64,000 nucleotides of DNA from assembly GCF_003944795.1 (NCBI RefSeq), contig NZ_RWBG01000002.1:186001-250000 (forward strand), written 5' to 3'. The notes beneath the pieces were generated by a model, which was given only the letters and a program-made list of their open reading frames with translations, did not search any database and was not told the DNA's origin. A program made the position numbers and the translations under genes. Positions 36,601-42,393 of the stretch are shown here, in pieces. Source of the DNA: Mangrovimonas spongiae (GTDB lineage: Bacteria > Bacteroidota > Bacteroidia > Flavobacteriales > Flavobacteriaceae). Positions within the stretch are counted from its first letter, which is position 1. Every line of letters starts with the position of its first letter.

Positions 36601-36804
36601 GGCTTCTACACGAGCTGATTCTGGTAAAGTAGGATTTAGTTTTTTAAGTGACTCCTTAAACTGATTTTCTAATAGCACCGAACTAAAACTCTCGCGTTGT
36701 GGATTTTCACCAATAGGTGAAATATCAGTACCGTTATAATACGCATAGCCTTGATTGACTAATTGGTCTATTAAAGAATGTTCTATGTTGTTTTCGTTAA
36801 GCAT
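33682..36804 (-). CDS. hsdR: Type I restriction enzyme, R subunit
   Basis: This 1040-aa motor and nuclease subunit is intact. The N-terminal PD-(D/E)XK domain includes RFDVVIYINGLPLVFIELKS near residue 135. The helicase core has Walker A HTQGSGKSLSMVF near 305 and ADEAHRSQYG near 405, and GFTGTPIEKE, TGFDAPSMHTLYVDK and QAIARVNRVY follow. A helical C-terminal domain docks to the methylase. It cleaves DNA lacking the cognate methylation. It overlaps the upstream PDDEXK gene by 8 bp and is last in the hsdM-hsdS run. Confidence 0.95.
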   Translation of the reverse strand: MLNENNIEHSLIDQLVNQGYAYYNGTDISPIGENPQRESFSSVLLENQFKESLKKLNPTLPESARVEAYQKVINLGTEDIMENNERFHTLLTNGVTVEYTKEGRTKGINVKLLDVEKPENNNFWVVNQLVVKENNNEKRFDVVIYINGLPLVFIELKSATSEKATLRRAYDQLQNYKKAVPSIFYYNATCVISDGIDAATSSVSAPFSRFLAWKAPKEEPNEVRTQLQILTEYMLNKKTLVELIRYCTVFEKEEKKNEETGIVSQIKIKKVAAYHQYYAVQKAVTQTLRATHSEEGDRKVGVVWHTQGSGKSLSMVFYSGQIITHPQMENPTIVILTDRNDLDDQLFGTFGNCVGLLRQTPIQAESREHIKQLLKVSGGGVIFTTIQKFAPTEGNVYETLSDRTNIVVVADEAHRSQYGFSGRVVETDDGSEIRYGNAKYLRDALPNASYIGFTGTPIEKEDKSTPAVFGDYIDVYDIKQAVDDGATVPISYESRLIKIKLDEETSKQLDDEINDIEGATEEQIEKAKKKTATIDAVVGHPDRLKDVAKDIVIHFEARQNVFEGKAMIVGMTRNICVRLYNEIIALKPEWHNDDIDKGMIKVIMTSATVDKPILQPHHTTKNQRKDLATRMKDPNDELKLVIVRDMWLTGFDAPSMHTLYVDKKMQGANLMQAIARVNRVYKDKPGGLVVDYFGIGQDLRKAMATYLQSGGEGSPVVDIKEAIAGMKEKFEIVEQMFNGFDFKQYFKVDTAQKLQVLLGAQNYILADQKLKDRFLKEVTLLSKLFAMSIPSPDAEKLKDGVAFFQAVKARLNKFTGSGVKSDYEVETAIKQIVDDALSSDGVIDVFEAAGVKAPSVGILSDEFLLEVKNMQQKNIAFELLKKLLSDEVRIRKTKNLAQGKKFSEMLESVVKRYHNNQIDSAQVLAELSEIAKEMRLEDSKSEDLGLTPEEYAFYSVLKQNESTNFLEDDRMKELIHTIVDVIRKNATVDWSKRDDVRAKLRLTVKKILMRYGYPPDIAKMEADKVLAQGEALAEMFSNGK

Positions 36805-37843
36805 CGGTGTAATTAATTGCGAATTGATTAGCCACTTCTTTGTAATCTGTAATTAACGCTAAAAATTTATCGTACTTGATGTTCATATCAACATCGGTTA
36901 CTTGAGCCAAGCACAATGTTTGTTTTGATTTTCTAAAATGCGGCTTTCTATGAATAATTCCTTCTTTATTAAGAACAGACGAAAAGGCGTTATATATCTT
37001 ATTTCTATTCCTATTGTTTGTTTGTGGATGCGCCTCTAAATTTCCTAATCTAAAATTTATATTTAGACTATTTGTCGCATAAATGACATCAAGATATAAA
37101 TCTAATTTTAGGTTTGCTCCAGTATCGGCATCTTTAATGTTTAACGGTGCTCCCTTACACCACATAGCCAATAATGGCTGTCTATTATTACCTACCGAAC
37201 CCCAACCTGCGCTAAAATTGTTGCTATATTCACTAAAGAAACCTGTACACTCCCACCATTTCCAATTAGACACGGGTATTGTTTTATAATTTACATACGC
37301 ATACTTTGCATTATCAAACTCTTTTTCTTTGGACAAAATATACTCGTAATAATTGTTTAAAATGGCATTATCAATATGCAGCCCTGTTTTTAAAACACTA
37401 ATCAGTTCTTTTACTGAATAAGGATAAAAACCTTTTGATTGCACATCTTTATAACAATGTTGAAACCCTGTTTTTAAGTAAATAGGTACAACTACATCAA
37501 AGTCTTTGTTTTCTATTTTATTTTTGTATGTAGTTAATTGATTAGAATGGTTGTTTGTATATACTTTATCTTCTATAATAATCCCATATTTTTTCCCATT
37601 CATTGTAAAATCAACAAATACATCTATTTTATGAAACTGGGTTTTAACTTCTAGATTCGAAATGTTGGTTAGTTGGATCTTTTGTTTTGCTAACAATGAC
37701 TTAAGAAAGCTAAAACCTAACTGGTGCAAGTCGTTATCTATATTTTTATAAATAGGATTTGCCCAACTTAATAACCAAGCTAAAAAGGCATCTTGACTTA
37801 ACTCGCTGGTAGCGAAATTGAATATGTTAGGATGTTTATTCAT
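36797..37843 (-). CDS. PD-(D/E)XK nuclease family protein (PDDEXK_4-like)
   Basis: This 348-aa protein has a nuclease-like core near residues 65-105: EVKTQFHKIDVFVDF, then YGIIIEDKVYT and NQLTTYKNKI, giving the D...(E)xK pattern. The N-terminal line NIFNFATSELSQDAFLAWLLSW is typical of the family. It is embedded in the type I R-M operon between a membrane-protein gene and hsdR. It may be an added defence effector; direct function unknown. Confidence 0.8.
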   Translation of the reverse strand: MNKHPNIFNFATSELSQDAFLAWLLSWANPIYKNIDNDLHQLGFSFLKSLLAKQKIQLTNISNLEVKTQFHKIDVFVDFTMNGKKYGIIIEDKVYTNNHSNQLTTYKNKIENKDFDVVVPIYLKTGFQHCYKDVQSKGFYPYSVKELISVLKTGLHIDNAILNNYYEYILSKEKEFDNAKYAYVNYKTIPVSNWKWWECTGFFSEYSNNFSAGWGSVGNNRQPLLAMWCKGAPLNIKDADTGANLKLDLYLDVIYATNSLNINFRLGNLEAHPQTNNRNRNKIYNAFSSVLNKEGIIHRKPHFRKSKQTLCLAQVTDVDMNIKYDKFLALITDYKEVANQFAINYTDA

Positions 37844-37884
37844 AAATAATTACCTCTTAAAATCGTGGTTTACTATTTAGACTT

Positions 37885-38511
37885 CTAAATACTACTTTTA
37901 TCTTTTCCCTGTTCTGCTAGATATTTATTGAGTTTATCTTTATAGCTTTCTGGGTCTGTGTTGTAAATCACTTCACTTGGCAAGTAATCTGCATCGTATA
38001 ACGTTATATTTTCCGTGCCCTCGTCTAAATAATCATTAAATTCTTGGTGGTCGTTGTAGCGAATTTCTTCTTTATCGTCTTCAGCTTCTCTAATTTTTCT
38101 TTTTTCCTCCGCTATTTTAACCTTCTCTTCGTAATCTAATTTTCTTTTAATAGTTTCCTTATTCAGTTTGAATGTTTCGTTACGCTCATAAAATCTTTCG
38201 GATAATCTACTAAACCACCAAACAAAAATATATGCAGAAAATGCGGGTATTAATATTAATTTTGAAATAGACCAAACACTAACCCAAAACCCATTCATTG
38301 GATAAAAACTCATTAAGTAATGTAATTTCCAAATTTTCATATCTGATTGTTCTACAGAGAATAATACATATAAAAATTTCCAATTTGTGATAATCCAAGA
38401 GAGAATAAAGTAAAAGTACATTGGGCTAAAAAACCGTTGTCTTACAACTTCTTTAGCATCCTCTAGTAAATCTTTTGCTGTGTCCGTTATGTTGTCTATT
38501 GGGTCTGCCAT
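37885..38511 (-). CDS. Hypothetical membrane protein in the R-M operon
   Basis: I do not recognise this 208-aa protein. It has two hydrophobic segments, near residues 28-48 (MYFYFILSWIITNWKFLYVL) and 78-100, followed by a charged helical cytoplasmic tail with a long Lys/Glu stretch (residues 115-150) likely to form a coiled coil. It begins 3 bp after hsdS. A membrane protein inside a type I R-M operon is uncommon and might be an effector with the PDDEXK protein. Confidence 0.65.
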   Translation of the reverse strand: MADPIDNITDTAKDLLEDAKEVVRQRFFSPMYFYFILSWIITNWKFLYVLFSVEQSDMKIWKLHYLMSFYPMNGFWVSVWSISKLILIPAFSAYIFVWWFSRLSERFYERNETFKLNKETIKRKLDYEEKVKIAEEKRKIREAEDDKEEIRYNDHQEFNDYLDEGTENITLYDADYLPSEVIYNTDPESYKDKLNKYLAEQGKDKSSI

Positions 38512-38514
38512 AGT

Positions 38515-39789
38515 TTAACTTTTAAACTCATTTACCCTAATTTGCCCACTCATTAATTTGGGTAATAAGGTATCTCTGGTTTTTTTTAGTGATTGAATGG
38601 CGATATAATTATGTTTTCTTTTCTCAAATAATGGTTTAACTAAATCATCAAATTTTTTATTCGTTTCCTTATCAGGTATTTTGAATAAACTTTCTTTTAT
38701 TGCTTGAGTTGATAAATTAACTTGCACACCACTATTAGCACGACCTCTTAAATTAGCAATGAAATGTTTGTCGTTTGTTAAAAGATAGAGGAAAGGATAA
38801 TCAATATTGATATCATTATTTGCTCTAATTAAACCTACACGTTGATTAACGATATACTCATTATCATAAATCATTAATGCTGTATGACCTAATAATGAAA
38901 TTGCATCTTTCATATCTGTCATACTCATTAATAGATCACCATTTTTTAGAATATATTTTTCTAATTTATCAGAACCTTTTTTCGGAAAATAATTTTTGGT
39001 CTTATCGTGATTGAATCCACCTCCTTTTTTTATATCACCCATTTTGAAGACTTTAAAACAATTTGGTTCTTCTTCTTTTAGTAAATCTTTACTTTTAAAA
39101 GCATAACCATTGATAAATTCAATTACCTCGTCAAGTTCTCCAACACGCCACCCATCAGGCAATTCATCGCCTACTTGGTATTTACCAAACCATTCTTTAA
39201 AAATAGTTTGTGCGGTTTGCTCTAGGGTTTTGTTTTGGGCTTGTAGGTTTTCTATTTTATCATCAAAAGCTGTGAGGATGTTGGCTATGGCTTTTTGTTC
39301 TGGTAGTGGTGGTTTTACTATTTCAACTCTTTTCAAAGCTGTCATAGTATAGGCTTGCTGTGTTGAGCCAATACGTGCGTGTGACAAGTTCTCTTTTCCT
39401 TGAGGTGATATTAGCCAGTAAAATAAAAACTTTGAGCTTATCTCATTGAAATTTTTAAACCAAGTTAAATTTCCATCCTTAAAATAAAATTTAAAATCTT
39501 TTTCTACTATATAAGGGTTTCCTAGAGTACCTACAGATGTAAGTAAAATATCTTTATAGACTGGAACACCATACTTTTCTTTTATTTCTTCATATTTTTC
39601 TTTTGTAATGAATAACTCTGTTGAAACTTCATTACCGTTAAACTTTTCAGTAACCTCTTTTCCTCTAAAAAATGGTATACCAAAAGTTTTATACTCTTTA
39701 GCGAATATTCTCTTTGCCGATGTTATTTCGCATACCTCTCCCAAATTAGTTTCTTCCCAGCCATTTGGTTTGTCATTTGCACTACTCAT
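38515..39789 (-). CDS. hsdS: Type I restriction-modification specificity subunit
   Basis: This 424-aa DNA-recognition subunit has two target recognition domains (about residues 8-160 and 210-375). The central conserved region is LPEQKAIANILTAFDDKIENL followed by a coiled coil, and the C-terminal repeat is KKTRDTLLPKLMSGQIRV. The two half-sites recognised are not predictable. It is single; no silent hsdS copy or inverted repeat is seen nearby. It overlaps hsdM by 4 bp. Confidence 0.93.
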   Translation of the reverse strand: MSSANDKPNGWEETNLGEVCEITSAKRIFAKEYKTFGIPFFRGKEVTEKFNGNEVSTELFITKEKYEEIKEKYGVPVYKDILLTSVGTLGNPYIVEKDFKFYFKDGNLTWFKNFNEISSKFLFYWLISPQGKENLSHARIGSTQQAYTMTALKRVEIVKPPLPEQKAIANILTAFDDKIENLQAQNKTLEQTAQTIFKEWFGKYQVGDELPDGWRVGELDEVIEFINGYAFKSKDLLKEEEPNCFKVFKMGDIKKGGGFNHDKTKNYFPKKGSDKLEKYILKNGDLLMSMTDMKDAISLLGHTALMIYDNEYIVNQRVGLIRANNDINIDYPFLYLLTNDKHFIANLRGRANSGVQVNLSTQAIKESLFKIPDKETNKKFDDLVKPLFEKRKHNYIAIQSLKKTRDTLLPKLMSGQIRVNEFKS

Positions 39790-41327
39790 AAACTCATCCC
39801 AATTTTAGCCAATTGTTTAGCAATTTCATCATTCAGCTCTTGCTCTTTGTCCATTTGTTCTTTTAAAGTAGCGGTTAGGTCTGCCATTTTTTCTTCAAAA
39901 GGGATACCATCGTCTTCTTCGTCTGGTATGCCTACATAACGTCCTGGTGTGAGTACGTAGCTGTGTTTTTGTATGGCTTCTAGGGTTGCAGATTTGCAGA
40001 AGCCTTTTTCGTCTTGGTAAGGATGAGACCCTTCGACTGCGCTCGGGGTGACATCATTATTTTGTTTTCGCCAATTGAGGTAGGTATCGCGTATTTTGGC
40101 AATGTCCTCTTCCGTAAAATCTCTATGTACACGAGATTTCATATAGCCCATTTCGGAAGCATCTATAAATAGTACTTCTTTACTTGTATTACTTTTTTCT
40201 CTACGTAAAAACCAAATACACGCAGGTATCCCTGTGTTGTAAAACAATTGTTTTGGTAAGGCAACAATACATTCTACCAAATCGTTATCAACTAAATTTT
40301 TACGGATGTCGCCTTCACCAGAGGTATTAGAACTTAAAGAACCGTTAGATAATACCGTTGCCATAACCCCACGTGGTGACAAGTGGTACAGCATATGTTG
40401 CATCCAACCGTAATTGGCGTTTCCGTTGGGTGGTGTGCCGTATTTCCAACGTGCATCGTCTGCTAGAATATCTACGCCCCAATCCTTTTGGTTAAACGGT
40501 GGATTGGCAAGAATAAAGTCGGCTTTTAAATCTGGGTGTGCATCTTTTAAAAAGGTTCCTTCGTTATTCCACACCACAAACTTGCTATTGATGTTACGAA
40601 TGGCAAGGTTCATTTTAGAAAGTTTCCACGTGGTGTGGTTGCTTTCTTGTCCGTACACGGTAATATCCTTAATATTTCCTTGGTGTTCGGTGACGAATTT
40701 TTCACTCATTACAAACATACCCCCAGAGCCACTGGCAGGATCATACACACGCCCTTTATAGGGTTCTATCATTTCTACCATTAATTTTACTATGGCTTTT
40801 GGTGTGTAGAATTGTCCGCCTTTTTTACCTTCGGCATTGGCAAATTCGCCCAAGAAATATTCATACACACGACCAAAAAGGTCTTTAGAGTTTTCGTTTT
40901 CGGCTTGTAGTTCGGTGTTAGAGATTAAGTCAATCAATTCCCCTAAAGACGTTTTATCTAAATTGGCTTTACCATATACTTGTGGTAGTACGTTTTTAAG
41001 CTCTTTGTTTTCCTTTTCTATGGCTTCCATCGCTTCATCTATAGTTTGCCCAATAGAAGGCAATTTGGCTTGTGCGTGTATGTGCGACCAACGTGCAAGT
41101 TTAGGCACAAAGAAGGTGTTTTCGGCGATGTACTCGTCTCTATCTTCTGGGTCGCTCCACTCGTCTTCCTCTAGTTTGTGATAGAGTTCTGTAAACGATT
41201 CTGAAATATATTTTAGGAAAATTAAACCGAGTACTACGTGCTTGTATTCGGCTGCATCAATGTTTTTACGAAGTTTATCGGCTGCTTTAAAGAGTTTCTT
41301 CTCGAAACTGGTGTCTGTTTTTGGCAT
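39786..41327 (-). CDS. hsdM: Type I restriction-modification DNA methyltransferase (M subunit)
   Basis: This 513-aa N6-adenine methylase has the HsdM N-terminal helical domain, SAM-binding motif I VYDPASGSGGMFV near residue 195 and catalytic motif IV ILANPPFN near 280. Near residue 426 it contains an odd insert, DVTPSAVEGSH, between NWRKQNN and PYQDEKGF, encoded by a REP-like repeat inserted in frame. The insert is outside the catalytic motifs, so activity may survive. It leads the operon. Confidence 0.92.
   Translation of the reverse strand: MPKTDTSFEKKLFKAADKLRKNIDAAEYKHVVLGLIFLKYISESFTELYHKLEEDEWSDPEDRDEYIAENTFFVPKLARWSHIHAQAKLPSIGQTIDEAMEAIEKENKELKNVLPQVYGKANLDKTSLGELIDLISNTELQAENENSKDLFGRVYEYFLGEFANAEGKKGGQFYTPKAIVKLMVEMIEPYKGRVYDPASGSGGMFVMSEKFVTEHQGNIKDITVYGQESNHTTWKLSKMNLAIRNINSKFVVWNNEGTFLKDAHPDLKADFILANPPFNQKDWGVDILADDARWKYGTPPNGNANYGWMQHMLYHLSPRGVMATVLSNGSLSSNTSGEGDIRKNLVDNDLVECIVALPKQLFYNTGIPACIWFLRREKSNTSKEVLFIDASEMGYMKSRVHRDFTEEDIAKIRDTYLNWRKQNNDVTPSAVEGSHPYQDEKGFCKSATLEAIQKHSYVLTPGRYVGIPDEEDDGIPFEEKMADLTATLKEQMDKEQELNDEIAKQLAKIGMSL
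40025..40053 (-). repeat. REP-like insertion inside hsdM
   Basis: The minus strand reads TGTCACCCCGAGCGCAGTCG followed by AAGGGTCTC, the form of a dispersed repeat common in many bacterial genomes, normally intergenic. Here it is in frame and adds about 11-12 codons. Confidence 0.65.
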
Positions 41328-41510
41328 TTATGATTGGTGTGTTAGTGGTATTTAAAACCTTAAAAATATAAATCTTTTGTAGGAATCAGGAATATTTACA
41401 AAACAAATCTATTAACTTAAATAATAAAAACTGTACGGTAATCCGTAACACCTAATCTTGTACCAGAAAAAGTAAGCGTTAATTTAACCCAACAAAATAA
41501 CACCCAAAAT

Positions 41511-41577
41511 CTCACCGAGGGTAGCGACTTCTTTTGTAGTCAAATTGTATGTAATTTGACTACAAATCGTGTCAATT
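41511..41577. repeat. Composite repeat C: one 13-bp unit plus palindrome
   Basis: CTCACCGAGGGTA at 41511-41523, then a palindrome with perfect 12-bp inner arms TGTAGTCAAATT (41535-41546) and AATTTGACTACA (41553-41564). It lies upstream of hsdM, in the 435-bp stretch between hsdM and attR that otherwise holds only the arm sites. Confidence 0.85.
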
Positions 41578-41683
41578 TTTAAGCAAATCACTAAAATTTG
41601 TCCTCTAAAATTCTAATGATAATTCATCTTCTTTTTACAAAAAAATAGTACTTTTATAACAATTAATTTTTTAACAAGAATCT

Positions 41684-41754
41684 GAACACGTTTTAGAACA
41701 CGATTTTGCACATTTTTAGCCTCTCAGCCCAGTAAATAACTGATTATGAACACG
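41684..41754 (+). repeat. GAACACG arm-site-like repeats, right end
   Basis: GAACACG at 41684 and 41696 (12-bp pitch), a degenerate GCACATT at 41708, and GAACACG at 41748, 15 bp before the repeat core. Noncoding, same orientation as the left array. Confidence 0.8.
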
Positions 41755-41762
41755 TTACGCAA

Positions 41763-41871
41763 ATTCATAACCCGGAGGTCCCGAGTTCAAATCTCGGTCT
41801 CGCTACAAAATGTAAACAATTCAATATAAGCGGTTTAGGTTCACTAAACCGTTTTTTTTTATGTCTTTATT
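41763..41871 (+). repeat. attR direct repeat (partial tRNA-Met copy)
   Basis: This 109-bp copy of attL contains the 3' half of tRNA-Met from the anticodon loop, the terminator and ATGTCTTTATT. It then diverges into a seven-codon frame ending at TAG, so there is no second integrase. Confidence 0.95.
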
Positions 41872-42019
41872 AATTACAAACTAGGTATGTAAGTAGGCAT
41901 ATAATTACTTCTAAATCCCAAGTATAAATTTCATATATAAAAGCGTTAACCTTTTTATTGTTTTTAAAATATAATAGATTTGTTAAGTGCAATAATATAT
42001 TTACTAATGAGCATATGGA

Positions 42020-42187
42020 ATGAAAGGTAAGGTAAACACATATTTAATTTCAGGAGTATTTCTGATCTATTTTGGCCTGAAAGATGATGATTTTGTGATT
42101 TGGTATAACGGAGTAGCCTTAATTTTAGGAATTACTGCGCTAATTTTTGCATTAATCGAATATAGAAAAACCAAGAAACAAGAATAA
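42020..42187 (+). CDS. 55-aa small membrane protein
   Basis: This short frame encodes two hydrophobic segments (about residues 8-20 and 32-47) separated by a GLKDDDF turn, with a charged end (EYRKTKKQE). A TAGATTTG -7-like element at 41975-41982 lies 37 bp upstream. A frameshifted paralogue exists at 45490-45664. I know no function. Conservation of the reading frame relative to the decayed copy supports it being a real gene. Confidence 0.6.
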   Translation: MKGKVNTYLISGVFLIYFGLKDDDFVIWYNGVALILGITALIFALIEYRKTKKQE

Positions 42188-42231
42188 AAAACTGTCTATA
42201 ACAATAGCTATCAGTAATCACTCGCTCTCCC

Positions 42232-42297
42232 TTACTTCTGAAGGTGATAAATTACATACGGAGAAACTGTAATCCATATTAAAAACAGAAGCCAAAC
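42232..42297 (-). pseudogene. C-terminal remnant of the 127-aa membrane-protein gene
   Basis: The minus strand encodes WLLFLIWITVSPYVIYHLQK and a stop codon, nearly the same as the end of the gene at 45695-46078. The rest of the gene is missing. Confidence 0.75.
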
Positions 42298-42334
42298 TCA
42301 GGCGAAAAAAATAAAGGATTTGTTTATACTCCCG

Positions 42335-42362
42335 AAAAAAAGAGAGGCCATTTGGCCTCTCC
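42335..42362 (-). terminator. Intrinsic terminator of the metallopeptidase gene
   Basis: Minus-strand stem GAGAGGCCA / TGGCCTCTC with a short loop followed by seven T. Confidence 0.92.
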
Positions 42363-42393
42363 TATATTATCGAATGGTTTTTTTCATTATTGA

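Larger units (their letters stand above)
27783..41871 (+). mobile_element. Integrative genomic island with two TA systems and type I R-M
   Basis: Direct repeats of 108 and 109 bp (27783-27890, 41763-41871) bound the island; recombination between them would release a 13,980-bp circle. The left copy completes tRNA-Met, and the integrase gene begins inside the left repeat. Cargo in order: integrase, unknown partner gene, HipBST-like system, predicted toxin-antitoxin-SecB system, and the hsdR / accessory / hsdS / hsdM operon. No conjugation, relaxase or phage structural gene is present, so transfer would need help from another element. Confidence 0.92.
42016..42297 (+). repeat. ~280-bp duplicated segment, left copy
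   Basis: It aligns along its length with 45484-45755, with many substitutions and small indels. It contains the 55-aa gene and a C-terminal remnant of the 127-aa membrane-protein gene. Confidence 0.85.

Noticed and set aside
38515-39789. Phase-variable hsdS locus
   Set aside because: Only one hsdS is present, with no partial copies or long inverted repeats around it and no extra recombinase next to it.
41861-41885. Second integrase start at attR
   Set aside because: Only the first few codons in the repeat match; the frame stops after seven codons.
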